From: Inquilinus limosus DSM 16000
GTDB taxonomy: Bacteria; Pseudomonadota; Alphaproteobacteria; DSM-16000; Inquilinaceae
Length of the DNA stretch: 64,000 nucleotides
Direction: 5' to 3'
Assembly: GCF_000423185.1 (NCBI RefSeq)
Contig: NZ_KE383985.1
Span: 86,632-150,631, forward strand
Part shown: positions 48,730 to 57,518 of the stretch, piece by piece
How the letters are laid out: every line of letters begins with the position of its first letter
Numbering within the stretch: the first letter of the stretch is position 1
Translations under genes and position numbers: made by a program
Notes under the pieces: generated by a model
Database searches by the model: none
The model's input: only the letters and a program-made list of their open reading frames with translations
Told to the model about the DNA's origin: nothing

Positions 48730-50627
48730 TCCGGCGGCTCCGCCTGCTCGCGATCCTGCTGGGCCTCGCGCAGGCCCTGCCCGCGGCCGCCGGCCCGGCG
48801 CTGGTCGAGACGCCGATGTATGAGCAGGACGTGGCGGCCGGCAAGCTGCCGCCGGTAACCCAGCGGGTGCCCGAGGCCCCGGCCGTGGTCGACATGGCGG
48901 CGGAGGGCAAGCAGCCGGGCCGCCAGGGCGGCGAGATCGCCTGGATGGTCGGCCGGGCCCGCGACATCCGGATCATGAACACCTACGGCTATGCCCGGCT
49001 GGTCGGCTACGGCCCCGACTTCCAGCTGCATCCGGACATCCTGCAGTCGGTCGATGTCGAGGGCGAGCGCGTCTTCACCCTGCGTCTGCGGCCCGGCCAC
49101 AAATGGTCCGACGGCCAGCCCTTCACCAGCGAGGATTTCCGCTTCGCCTGGGAGGACATGGAGCTCGACAAGGAATTGTCGCCCTACGGCCCGGACACGC
49201 GCCTGCTGGTCGACGGCGAGCTGCCGAAGGTCGAGTTCCCGGACCCGCTGACCGTGCGCTACTCCTGGCCCAAGCCGAACCCGGAGTTCCTGCCCGGCCT
49301 GGCCGGCCCGGCGCCGCTCTACATCTTCGCGCCGGCGCATTACCTGAAGCAGTTCCACAAGAAATACGCCGATCCCAAGGCCCTGGACGCGCTGGTCAAG
49401 CAGGCGGGGATGCGGAACTGGGTGGCGCTGTTCAACCTGCGCGGCAAGCTGATCGACGCGGCCAATCCGGAGCTGCCGCAGCTCGAGCCCTGGATCAACA
49501 CCACCAAGAGCCCGGCGGAACGCTTCGTCTTCGTCCGCAACCCCTATTACCACCGGATCGACAGCCAGGGCCGGCAGCTGCCCTATCTCGACCGCGTCGT
49601 CGTCAACGTGGTCGAGGGATCGCTGATCCCGGCCAAGGCCGGGGCCGGCGATGCCGACCTGCAGCAGCGCGGCCTGCGCTTCGACAACATCAGCTTCCTC
49701 AAGGCCGGCCAGAAGGCGGGGCATTACGAGGTGCGGCTGTGGCCGACCGCCCTCGGCTCCGAGGTCGCGCTGTATCCGAACTTCAATTGCAACGACAAGG
49801 ACTGGCGGGCGCTGAACCGGGACGTCCGCTTCCGCCGCGCCCTGTCGCTCGCGATCAACCGGGACGAGATCAACCAGGTGGTGTTCTTCGGCCTGGCCCG
49901 GCCGAGCCAGAACACGGTGCTGCCGGAATCGCCCTATTACGACCCGGCCCTGGCGGCGGAATGGACCCAGTTCGACCTCGCCAAGGCCAATGCGCTTCTC
50001 GACGAGGCCGGCCTGGGCAAGCGCGACGGCGACGGCATCCGGCTGATGCCGAACGGCCGGCGCCTCGAGATCGTGGTCGAGAGCACCGGCGAGCGCAGCA
50101 TCGAGGCCGACATCCTGCAGCTGATCCGGGACAGCTGGGCCAAGATCGGCGTGGCGCTCTACACCACCCAGTCGCAGCGCGACGTGTTCCTGCAGCGGAT
50201 CTTCTCCGGCGACACGGTGATGTCGGTCTGGACCGGCATGGAGAACGCCCTGATCACGCCGAGCACCGTGCCGTCGGGGCTGGCGCCGGTCGACCAGAAC
50301 TGGCTGCAATATCCGAAATGGGGCCAGTACCTGCAGACCAGGGGCGCCGCCGGGGAGAAGCCGGACGAGCCCTTCGCCGAGACGCTGATGGCGCTCTACG
50401 ACGAATGGCACACCACCGCCGACAAGGCCCGCCGCGACGCCATCGTCCGCGAGATGGTGAAGATCCAGGCCGACGAGGTGACCTCGATCGGCACCGTCCA
50501 GGCCGTGCTGGCCCCGATCGTAGTCAAGGACCGGCTGCACAACGTGCCGGAGAAGGGAATCCTGTCCTGGGATCCCGGGGCGCATTTCGGCGTCTATCGT
50601 CCCGACACCTTCTGGGTGGACCCATGA
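48726..50627 (+). CDS. Oligopeptide ABC transporter, periplasmic binding protein
   Basis: 633-residue family 5 solute-binding protein. A signal peptide ([23 protein letters not shown]) is followed by FTLRLRPGHKWSDGQPFTSEDF, the conserved family motif, and RRALSLAINRDEINQVVFFG. The size is at the large end for the family, as in YejA/OppA-type proteins that bind whole peptides or similar molecules. GTG start overlaps the ATPase stop. Ligand unknown. Confidence 0.93.
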   Translation: MIRRLRLLAILLGLAQALPAAAGPALVETPMYEQDVAAGKLPPVTQRVPEAPAVVDMAAEGKQPGRQGGEIAWMVGRARDIRIMNTYGYARLVGYGPDFQLHPDILQSVDVEGERVFTLRLRPGHKWSDGQPFTSEDFRFAWEDMELDKELSPYGPDTRLLVDGELPKVEFPDPLTVRYSWPKPNPEFLPGLAGPAPLYIFAPAHYLKQFHKKYADPKALDALVKQAGMRNWVALFNLRGKLIDAANPELPQLEPWINTTKSPAERFVFVRNPYYHRIDSQGRQLPYLDRVVVNVVEGSLIPAKAGAGDADLQQRGLRFDNISFLKAGQKAGHYEVRLWPTALGSEVALYPNFNCNDKDWRALNRDVRFRRALSLAINRDEINQVVFFGLARPSQNTVLPESPYYDPALAAEWTQFDLAKANALLDEAGLGKRDGDGIRLMPNGRRLEIVVESTGERSIEADILQLIRDSWAKIGVALYTTQSQRDVFLQRIFSGDTVMSVWTGMENALITPSTVPSGLAPVDQNWLQYPKWGQYLQTRGAAGEKPDEPFAETLMALYDEWHTTADKARRDAIVREMVKIQADEVTSIGTVQAVLAPIVVKDRLHNVPEKGILSWDPGAHFGVYRPDTFWVDP

Positions 50628-50664
50628 CGGCGGCGACGGCCATGGCCCGGGGGGCGGAAACGCC

Positions 50665-51663
50665 ATGCTGAGCTACATCGCCCGGCGCATCCTGGTGATG
50701 ATCCCGACCCTGCTCGCGATCAGCTTCATCAGCTTCGCCATCATCCAGCTGCCGCCCGGCGACTACCTGACCACCATGGTCAACGAGCTGCGCAGCCGCG
50801 GCGAATCGCTGGACCCCAACCAGCTGCAGTTCCTGCGCCAGAACTACGGGCTCGACCAGCCCTTCCTGCTGCAATACCTGTCCTGGCTGGCCAACTGCCT
50901 GCGCGGCGATTTCGGCTGGTCCTTCGAATATTCGATGCCGGTGACGGCCGTGGTCGGCGACCGCATGATCCTGACCATCATCCTGACCCTGGCCACGACG
51001 CTGTTCATCTGGGTGGTGTCGTTCCCGATCGGCATCTATTCCGCCACCCACCAGTACAGCGTCGGCGATTACGGGCTGACCTTCCTCGGCTTCCTCGGCC
51101 TGGCCACGCCGAACTTCCTCCTGGCGCTGGTGCTGCTGTACCTCGCCAACCAGTGGTTCGGCATCTCGATCGGCGGTCTGATGGACCCGAAATATCTCGA
51201 CCAGCCGATGAGCTGGGCCAAGTTCGCCTCGGTGCTGGGCCATCTGTGGGTGCCGGTGATCGTGATCGGCACCGCCGGCACCGCGGCGATGATCCGGCGG
51301 CTGCGCGCCAACCTGCTGGACGAGCTGCAGAAGCAGTACTACGTCACCGCCCTGGCCAAGGGCATGAAGCGGCAGCGGGCGCTCCTCAAATACCCGCTGC
51401 GCATGGCGCTGAACCCGTTCATCGCCGACATCGGCAACATCCTGCCGCATCTGATCTCCGGCGCCACCATCGTCTCGGTGGTGCTGAACCTGCCGACCGC
51501 GGGGCCGCTGCTGCTGTCGGCGCTGCAGAGCCAGGACATGTACCTCGCCGGCTCCTTCGTGCTGTGGCTGGCGGTGCTGACGGTGATCGGCACCCTGATC
51601 TCGGACCTGGCGCTGGCGGCGCTCGACCCCCGCATCCGCCTGACCGGAGGCGCGGTGAAATGA
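50665..51663 (+). CDS. Oligopeptide ABC transporter permease, OppB type
   Basis: 332-residue permease with about six membrane helices. It begins MLSYIARRILVMIPTLLAISFISF and has the N-terminal signature region of DppB/OppB proteins. A long periplasmic loop after helix 1 holds LRQNYGLDQPFLLQYLSW. The ATPase-docking loop is in YVTALAKGMKRQRALLKYPLR. It follows the SBP gene by 37 bp and overlaps the next permease by 4 bases. Confidence 0.92.
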   Translation: MLSYIARRILVMIPTLLAISFISFAIIQLPPGDYLTTMVNELRSRGESLDPNQLQFLRQNYGLDQPFLLQYLSWLANCLRGDFGWSFEYSMPVTAVVGDRMILTIILTLATTLFIWVVSFPIGIYSATHQYSVGDYGLTFLGFLGLATPNFLLALVLLYLANQWFGISIGGLMDPKYLDQPMSWAKFASVLGHLWVPVIVIGTAGTAAMIRRLRANLLDELQKQYYVTALAKGMKRQRALLKYPLRMALNPFIADIGNILPHLISGATIVSVVLNLPTAGPLLLSALQSQDMYLAGSFVLWLAVLTVIGTLISDLALAALDPRIRLTGGAVK

Positions 51664-52832
51664 GCGATGCCGCCCTGCCCCCGCGCGAACCCGACCATTA
51701 CGTCAACACCGCGCCCTGGGACCCGTATCAGGAGACCCCGCTGACGCCGCAGCAGGAGCGCTGGTTCCTGGCTTCGCAGTGGCGGATCATGTGGTGGAAG
51801 CTGAAGCGCCACCGCCTGGCCGCGATCTCCGGCGTCGTGCTGCTGCTGGCCTATCTCTCGATCCTGGTCAGCGAATTCCTGGCGCCCTATGGCCTCGACA
51901 GCCGCCACACCGGCCACATCTATGCTCCGCCGCAGCAGGTCCGGTTCTTCCACGAGGGCAGCTTCGTCGGGCCCTTCGTCTACGGCTACCAGTATTCCCT
52001 CGACATGGAATCGATGCGGCGGGTCTACACCGAGGACCGGTCGCAGCCGCAGAGGCTGCGCTTCTTCTGCCGCGGCGACGGCTACCGGTTCTGGGGCCTG
52101 TTCGAGGCCGACCTGCACCTCGTCTGCCCGCCCGAGCGCGGCACCTTCTTCCTGCTCGGCACCGACCGGCTGGGCCGCGACATGCTGAGCCGCATCGTCT
52201 ACGGCGCCCGGATCTCGCTGACCGTCGGCCTGCTCGGCATCACCGTCAGCTTCGTGCTCGGCATCGTCATCGGCGGCCTCGCCGGCTATTACGGCGGCTG
52301 GGTCGACAACATCGTCAACCGGCTGATCGAGGTGATCCAGAGCTTCCCGCAGCTGCCGCTGTGGATGGCGCTGTCGGCGGCCCTGCCGGTGACCTGGAGC
52401 CCGATCCTGGTGTTCATGGGCATCACCATCATCCTCGGCCTGGTGGAATGGACCGGCCTCGCCCGGTCGGTGCGGTCGAAGCTGCTGGCCCTGCGCGAGG
52501 AGGATTTCTGCGTCGCGGCCCAGCTCATGGGCGCGCGGCCGCCGCGGATCATCTTCCGCCACCTGTTGCCCAGCTTCATGAGCCACCTGATCGCCTCGGC
52601 CACCCTGACCATCCCCGGCATGATCCTGGGCGAGACGGCGCTGAGCTTCCTCAACCTCGGCCTTCGGCCGCCGGTCACCAGCTGGGGCGTGCTCCTGAAC
52701 GAGGCGCAGAACATCAACGTCGTCGCGCTCTACCCCTGGCTGCTGCTGCCGGTGGTGCCGGTGATCGTGGTGGTGCTGGCCTTCCAGTTCTTCGGCGACG
52801 GCCTGCGCGACGCCGCAGATCCGTACCGGTAG
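51660..52832 (+). CDS. Oligopeptide ABC transporter permease, OppC/YejE type
   Basis: 390-residue permease with about six helices and an 80-90 residue periplasmic insertion after helix 1 (about 80-165, GHIYAPPQQVRFFHEGSF to FLLGTDRLGRDML), which matches YejE/OppC-like proteins. TDRLGRDMLSRIVYGARISL begins the core, and CVAAQLMGARPPRIIFRHLLP is the ATPase-docking EAA loop. The ATG overlaps the OppB stop (ATGA). Ends the transporter operon. Confidence 0.92.
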   Translation: MSDAALPPREPDHYVNTAPWDPYQETPLTPQQERWFLASQWRIMWWKLKRHRLAAISGVVLLLAYLSILVSEFLAPYGLDSRHTGHIYAPPQQVRFFHEGSFVGPFVYGYQYSLDMESMRRVYTEDRSQPQRLRFFCRGDGYRFWGLFEADLHLVCPPERGTFFLLGTDRLGRDMLSRIVYGARISLTVGLLGITVSFVLGIVIGGLAGYYGGWVDNIVNRLIEVIQSFPQLPLWMALSAALPVTWSPILVFMGITIILGLVEWTGLARSVRSKLLALREEDFCVAAQLMGARPPRIIFRHLLPSFMSHLIASATLTIPGMILGETALSFLNLGLRPPVTSWGVLLNEAQNINVVALYPWLLLPVVPVIVVVLAFQFFGDGLRDAADPYR

Positions 52833-52900
52833 GGCCGCCGCAGCAAACGGCGACGGGGGCGGCCTGAGGAGTGCGGCGAGGGCGGAGCGGAGCCGATGGG

Positions 52901-53137
52901 TTATACTTCGATCAGCCCGAGCCGGGTCTCGATCCGATCGAGACGGTCGTGCACCCGATCAAAGCGGCCGCCGATCTCGGCGCGAAATTCCGCACTCTCG
53001 CGCTCGATATGGGCAACATGCCGCTCGATGGCGGCCAGGCGGACACGCTGTTCCCGCTGCTCAGCGCGAATCTCGCCGAGCTGAGCTTGGATCGAGCGCA
53101 GGATTTCGACGACGAGATTGTCGGGTTGGTCGGTCAT
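52901..53137 (-). CDS. Small coiled-coil protein
   Basis: 78 residues, almost all helical and charged: MTDQPDNLVVEILRSIQAQL followed by EIRAEQREQRVRLAAIERHVA and DRVHDRLDRIETRL heptad repeats. Similar small proteins occur widely in Alphaproteobacteria with no known role. The ATG at 53137 is preferred to the one at 53146. Single gene, convergent with the OppC gene across a 68-bp gap that holds no repeat. Confidence 0.72.
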   Translation of the reverse strand: MTDQPDNLVVEILRSIQAQLGEIRAEQREQRVRLAAIERHVAHIERESAEFRAEIGGRFDRVHDRLDRIETRLGLIEV

Positions 53138-53179
53138 GGCAGGCACACCATAGCACGAATCAGCTGACCGCGCGGGCCC

Positions 53180-54076
53180 TCACAAGTAGGCCAGCGGCTG
53201 CGAGGCCTTTTCCAGCCACAGGCTGGTCTCGGGCGTGCCGTCGCGCAGCGGCAGCTGGCCGACCACCGTGGCCGTCACCTTCTCCGACATGCGCGTCGCC
53301 GCGTAGTGGCTGGCGAAGAGCGGCTTGAAGCCGCCGCCGGTCAGCAGCGCCGCCACCACCTGCTGCTCGTTGTAGCCGCGCCAGCCCCATTCCTCCGGAT
53401 AGGGGTCGGGCAGGCAGATGTCGTGGATGTGCACCAGCACGCCGGGCGGCAGGCAGGGCAGCACCTGGTTGACCAGGAAGTCCACATCGGTGCCGGGCAT
53501 GGCGATGTGGCTCGAATCGATGAACAGGATGTCGCCCTCGGCGAGATCCCGATACGGCTCGGTCCCCGCCTCCTGCACCGTCTGCTCGAGATGGGTGATG
53601 CCGAGCTCGGCAATGCTGGCCCGTGGGGCGGGGTCGATGGCGGTGAACTCCAACGCCAGGTCGCCGTCGATCGCCGCCCGGATCATGAAGCGGGTGGAGT
53701 GGCCGGAGCCGACCTCGACGATCCGGGCCGGCTGCCGTGCCCGCACCATGGCATAGGCCGCGGCGGCGTCGAGCCGGGCGAACCAGCCCTGGTCCCAGCG
53801 CGGCTGCGGCGGCGGCGACTCACGCTCGGTCGCGCCGATCGCGAGCAGCGCGTCGCGATAGGAGTCGATGACGTCGAGCACCGCCTGGAACACCGGCTCG
53901 GAGGAGCGGAACAGCGCCTCGTGCCCGGCATAGGGCGGGATCTCGTCCGGCACCTCGTCGGCATAGCTGCACGGGATGAAGAAGCCTCTCGGCTGACGGC
54001 CGAACAGGGTCGCGAGGCCGAGGCGCCAGCGTCGCAGGCGGCGGCCGAAATCTGGGGGAGCGGTGTTCGAACTCAA
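53180..54076 (-). CDS. Class I SAM-dependent methyltransferase
   Basis: 298-residue Methyltransf_24-type protein. SAM site: ARIVEVGSGHSTRFMIRAA (about 116-134), then FTAIDPAPRASIAEL and DILFIDSSHIAMPGTDVDFL, which carries the acidic metal or substrate loop, and the VLVHIHDICLPDPYP strand. It starts with a rare TTG at 54076 that overlaps the stop of the MBL gene, so translational coupling is likely. No other start fits the conserved length. Acceptor unknown. Confidence 0.8.
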   Translation of the reverse strand: MSSNTAPPDFGRRLRRWRLGLATLFGRQPRGFFIPCSYADEVPDEIPPYAGHEALFRSSEPVFQAVLDVIDSYRDALLAIGATERESPPPQPRWDQGWFARLDAAAAYAMVRARQPARIVEVGSGHSTRFMIRAAIDGDLALEFTAIDPAPRASIAELGITHLEQTVQEAGTEPYRDLAEGDILFIDSSHIAMPGTDVDFLVNQVLPCLPPGVLVHIHDICLPDPYPEEWGWRGYNEQQVVAALLTGGGFKPLFASHYAATRMSEKVTATVVGQLPLRDGTPETSLWLEKASQPLAYL

Positions 54077-54906
54077 GGGTGCAACGTCATGCCTTCATGC
54101 GCGACCAGCGTCCCGGGACGCCGACGGTCGGCAGCATCCGCGATCCGGTCGAGGAACGCGTCATCATGGTTGGGATCGTGGTGGAACAGCACGACCCGGC
54201 CGACATCCGCCGCGTCGGCGAGCTTGAGTGCCTCCTGCCAGGTCGAATGGCCCCAGCCGACAAATCTCGGATACTCCTCATCCGTGAACATGGCGTCATA
54301 CACCATGATGTCGGCGCCGCGAACGAAATCGGCGATGACCTGGTCCACCCCGTCCGGCCGGTGCTCGGTGTCGGTGATGATGCAGATGCTCTTGTCCCCG
54401 ACATCGATGCGGTAGCCGCAGGCGAGGTTCGGGTGGTTGAGCCAGCAGGTGTTGAGCTTGATGCCCGGGAAGGGCTCCATCGGGGTGCCGCAGTCGAAAT
54501 CGTGGTACTCGCAGTCCTGGAAGACGCCGATCGGCACCGGGAACAGCGGCGCCATCATCGTCTCGCACAACACCGAATAGATCGATTTGTTCTGCGGTTT
54601 CAGATGGCCGGCCCAGAAACGCACCTTGCGGCCCTTGGCGTAGGCCGGCTTGAAGAACGGCACGCCGCAGACATGGTCCCAATGGGTGTGGGTGAAGAAG
54701 ACGTCGACATCCGGCCGCCCCTCCTCCATCAGCCGGTGGCCGAGGTCGCGCAGCCCGGTGCCGCCGTCGATGATCAGGAGGTCGTCGCCGCGCCGGATCT
54801 CGATACAGCTCGTGTTCCCGCCGTAGCGCATGTTGCAGGAGGCAGGGCAGGCGATGCTGCCGCGTACGCCCCAGAACCGGAGCATAAGGTCGCTCGTCTT
54901 CGCCAT
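54073..54906 (-). CDS. MBL-fold phosphodiesterase-like protein
   Basis: 277-residue metallo-beta-lactamase-fold protein. Zinc motif THTHWDHVCG (HxHxDH, about 87-96), ITDTEHRPDGVDQ with the bridging aspartate, and VVLFHHDPNHDDAFLDRI near the end. The start MAKTSDLMLRFWGVRGSIAC with YGGNTSCIEI is characteristic of the group annotated as 3',5'-cyclic-nucleotide phosphodiesterase-like. The ATG at 54906 begins the homology. The substrate is not established. Confidence 0.83.
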   Translation of the reverse strand: MAKTSDLMLRFWGVRGSIACPASCNMRYGGNTSCIEIRRGDDLLIIDGGTGLRDLGHRLMEEGRPDVDVFFTHTHWDHVCGVPFFKPAYAKGRKVRFWAGHLKPQNKSIYSVLCETMMAPLFPVPIGVFQDCEYHDFDCGTPMEPFPGIKLNTCWLNHPNLACGYRIDVGDKSICIITDTEHRPDGVDQVIADFVRGADIMVYDAMFTDEEYPRFVGWGHSTWQEALKLADAADVGRVVLFHHDPNHDDAFLDRIADAADRRRPGTLVAHEGMTLHP

Positions 54907-54998
54907 CGGCGCGTCAGTCTGACTCTCGGCGCGCGGGAAACCGTCCGTCACGTCCGAGGACGCCGGCGGAGGGAACTGTCGCGCACCGAGTCGCACGA

Positions 54999-55022
54999 GT
55001 CGAGAAAAAAGGTCTTTTCGAC
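54999..55022. other. Imperfect AT-rich hairpin in the regulator/MBL gap
   Basis: GTCGAGAAAA and TTTTCGAC flank AAGGTC, with one unpaired G. It lies in the 183-bp gap upstream of the MBL gene and downstream of the winged-helix regulator. It could be a weak terminator for the regulator or a protein site; direction of action is unclear. Confidence 0.35.
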
Positions 55023-55089
55023 ATATTGATGGTGAAGCACGGCCGCGGGGCCACGTCTGTGTCGCCCGTCACAGGGCTTGTCGCCGTCC

Positions 55090-55845
55090 TCATTCGCCCG
55101 CCTCCTCCCCTGCACCGCCCAGCGCGTAGCCGCCGGGAACGGTCAGCAGCAGCGACGGCCGCGCCGGGTCGGATTCGATCTTGCGCCGCAGCCGATAGAT
55201 ATGGGTCTCCACCGTGTGGGTGGCGACCCCGGAGGCGTATCCCCAGACGGCGTCGAGCAGGGAGTCGCGCGACACGGTGGCGCCGTCCTGCCGGCGCAGA
55301 TGTCGCAGGATCGCCGCCTCCTTGGCGGTCAGGCGGATCTCCCGTCCGTCGCCATGGATCAGGCGCAAGCCCGTCGAATCGAACCGGTACGGGCCGAGAT
55401 CCGGGTCCGGCCGGGCCTGGCCGCGCCGCGCCAGGGCGGCGCGGAGGCTGGTGAGCAGGACGCCGATCCGGATCGGCGGGCGCAGCGTCGCATCGGCGTC
55501 GGCGAAGCGCTCGGCCCGGTCGCCGATCGCCAGGATCGGCCCGGCGAGGCCGGAGGAGCGCAGTCGGCCGCACAGCGTCTCGGGCGCCGGATCGCCGTCC
55601 TCTCCCGCCAGGATCGCCTCGTCGATGATCGCGGCCGCGAAGTCGCCGCCGGTGCCCGCGGCCCGGGCGACCGCGGCCTCGGCCGCCGCCGCCTCCGCCA
55701 CCGTCGTGGCGGCGAAATCCGCCGACGCCGCGAACTGCTCGCCCAGCAGGGCGCGCAGCGCGCTGTTGCCGCAGGCGACGAGAAGCCGTTTCCTCGTCTC
55801 GGCGGCGGTGTCGGATGCGCTGGTATCGGATGCGATGGCGGCCAT
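55090..55845 (-). CDS. Winged-helix regulator with a degenerate receiver domain
   Basis: 251 residues. The C-terminal 100 residues form an OmpR/PhoB-type winged helix: GREIRLTAKEAAILRHLRR, SRDSLLDAVWGYASGVATHT and ETHIYRLRRKIESDP. The N-terminal 125 residues have the size of a receiver domain, but the acidic pair at the start is missing (KRLLVACGN), only IIDEAI could supply a phospho-acceptor, and the switch lysine region reads RPPIRIGVL. No histidine kinase gene is adjacent. It may be controlled without phosphorylation. Divergent from the transpeptidase by 54 bp. Confidence 0.82.
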   Translation of the reverse strand: MAAIASDTSASDTAAETRKRLLVACGNSALRALLGEQFAASADFAATTVAEAAAAEAAVARAAGTGGDFAAAIIDEAILAGEDGDPAPETLCGRLRSSGLAGPILAIGDRAERFADADATLRPPIRIGVLLTSLRAALARRGQARPDPDLGPYRFDSTGLRLIHGDGREIRLTAKEAAILRHLRRQDGATVSRDSLLDAVWGYASGVATHTVETHIYRLRRKIESDPARPSLLLTVPGGYALGGAGEEAGE

Positions 55846-55899
55846 GGCGGCGCAATTTAGCACGGTCACTAAACTTCGCGACGAACAGGAGGCGAAGCC

Positions 55900-56400
55900 G
55901 TGGATGTGGTGGTCTCTCCGAAGGGATGGATCGACTGGGGTGCCGGCCGCAGGGCCTGCGCGCTCGGCCGCGGCGGGGTGCGGCCGGACAAGCGCGAGGG
56001 CGACGGGGCGACGCCGTCCGGCCGGTTCCCGCTGCGCCGGGCGCTGTACCGGCCGGACCGCGGCCCCGCCCCGGCGACCGCCCTGCCCTGCGCGCCGATC
56101 GCGCCCGTCGACGGCTGGTGCGACGATCCCGCCGACCCGGCCTACAACCGGCCGGTCCGCCTGCCCCACCCGGCCCGGCACGAGCGGATGTGGCGGGACG
56201 ACGGGCTCTACGACCTCGTCGTCGTGATCGGCCACAACGACGACCCGCCGGTGGCCGGCCTGGGCAGCGCGGTGTTCGTCCATCTGGCCCGGCCGGATGG
56301 GGGTCCGACCGAGGGCTGCGTCGCCCTCTCCCGGGCGGACCTGCTCGACCTCCTGGCCGCCGCGGCGCCCGGGGACACGCTGGTGGTCTTGCCGAGGTGA
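55900..56400 (+). CDS. L,D-transpeptidase (YkuD family) catalytic domain protein
   Basis: 166-residue YkuD domain. The catalytic motif is HLARPDGGPTEGCVALSRADL, given here as H near residue 127 and C140. The N-terminus has GRGGVRPDKREGDGATPSGRF, the family fingerprint. YkuD enzymes make 3-3 cross-links in murein or attach proteins. No signal peptide is visible, so export is unclear. GTG start with CAGGAGG ideally placed. Monocistronic and convergent with the YggS gene. Confidence 0.88.
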   Translation: MDVVVSPKGWIDWGAGRRACALGRGGVRPDKREGDGATPSGRFPLRRALYRPDRGPAPATALPCAPIAPVDGWCDDPADPAYNRPVRLPHPARHERMWRDDGLYDLVVVIGHNDDPPVAGLGSAVFVHLARPDGGPTEGCVALSRADLLDLLAAAAPGDTLVVLPR

Positions 56401-56432
56401 CGGGTCTCGGTCAGATGGATGGGCCGGCGCCC

Positions 56433-56566
56433 GCCCCCTCACCCGAAATCGCTGACGCGATTTCGACCTCTCCCCAAGGAGAGGTATAGGGGGCGCCGCG
56501 TCGATTCCCCTCTCCTCGGGGAGAGGGAGGGGCCCATTCGCGGCAGCGAATGGGAGGGTGAGGGGG
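56433..56566. repeat. Intergenic inverted repeat, family B copy 2
   Basis: About 134 bp. Begins CCCCCTCACCCGAAAT and ends GGGTGAGGGGG, so its ends are inverted copies; inside are CCTCTCCCCAAGGAGAGG and CCCTCTCCTCGGGGAGAGGG. Similar to 23971-24097. Lies between the converging L,D-transpeptidase and YggS genes. Confidence 0.88.
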
Positions 56567-56584
56567 TTCGGGCCGAGCCGCCGT

Positions 56585-57280
56585 TCATCCCTCTGCCGGC
56601 CGGGGCGGGACGACGCGGGCGCCGAACAGCGCGGTGCCGACGCGCACATGGGTGGCGCCGTAGCGCACCGCGACCTCGAAATCGTCGCTCATCCCCATGC
56701 TCAGCACCGGCAGGCCCAGCTTCCCGGCCAGATCGGCGAGCAGCGCGAAATGCAGGGCCGGCGGCTCGTCCACCGGCGGGATGCACATCAGGCCGCGGAC
56801 CGGGAGACCGCATTCCTCGGTGCACAGACGGTAGAGATCCTCGGTCTCGCGCGGCACGACGCCGGCCTTCTGCGGCTCCTCGCCGGTGTTGACCTGGATC
56901 AGGCAGTCCAGCCGCCGGCCGGTCGCCGCCATCGCCTCGGCCAGGCTGCGCGCCAGCTTCGGGCGGTCGACCGTCTCGATCACGTCGAACAGCCGCACCG
57001 CGTCCTTCGCCTTGTTGGTCTGAAGGGGGCCGATCAGCCGGAGTTCGAGATCCGGCCGGGCCTCGCGGCGCGCCGCCCATCGGGCCTGCGCCTCCTGCAC
57101 CCGGTTCTCGCCGAACACCCGCTGGCCGGCCGCGAGCGCGGCCTCGATGCGGTCGTCCGGCTGCACCTTGGAGACGGCGACGAGGGTGACCGCGGCGGGG
57201 TCGCGGCCGGCGGCCCGGGCGGCGGCTTCGATCCGCGATCGAAGCGAAGCGAGGGACTCTGCAAGTGTGATGGTCGTCAT
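56585..57280 (-). CDS. YggS-type pyridoxal phosphate homeostasis protein
   Basis: 231-residue PLP-binding protein of the YggS/PROSC family, single TIM barrel. The PLP lysine is K38 in LVAVSKVQPDD; other landmarks are FGENRVQEA, LIGPLQTNKAKDAV, LIQVNTGEEPQKAGV, RGLMCIPP, and LSMGMSDDFEVAVRYGATHVRVG at the end. Regulates PLP supply; not an active enzyme in most relatives. The ATG at 57280 is chosen; the longer frame upstream is not coding. Confidence 0.95.
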   Translation of the reverse strand: MTTITLAESLASLRSRIEAAARAAGRDPAAVTLVAVSKVQPDDRIEAALAAGQRVFGENRVQEAQARWAARREARPDLELRLIGPLQTNKAKDAVRLFDVIETVDRPKLARSLAEAMAATGRRLDCLIQVNTGEEPQKAGVVPRETEDLYRLCTEECGLPVRGLMCIPPVDEPPALHFALLADLAGKLGLPVLSMGMSDDFEVAVRYGATHVRVGTALFGARVVPPRPAEG

Positions 57281-57518
57281 ACTGCGACAATCCGGCACAA
57301 CGATGCGGGTTTGCAACGCCCGCGGCCCGGGCGCGGCCCGGCGCCGCAGGCTGCAGGCGGTTCGGAACCATCGTCGGCGGCCGCCGGGCGGCCCCCGGCT
57401 TCGGCGCTTTCGGGGATCACGGCGAGTGCTTGCATGCGATGTCGTCAGGGTGGCCTCAACCACATGTTGCAGCGGGAGCACACGTCCCAGCTTTTGTGAC
57501 TTCTGTGCAACTTGCTCA

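Noticed and set aside
48519-50666. 715-residue minus-strand open frame
   Set aside because: Shadow of the oligopeptide-binding protein; no signal or family motif.
56586-56649. Upstream extension of the winged-helix regulator frame to 56649
   Set aside because: Runs through the transpeptidase gene on the other strand and the family B repeat; homology starts at 55845.
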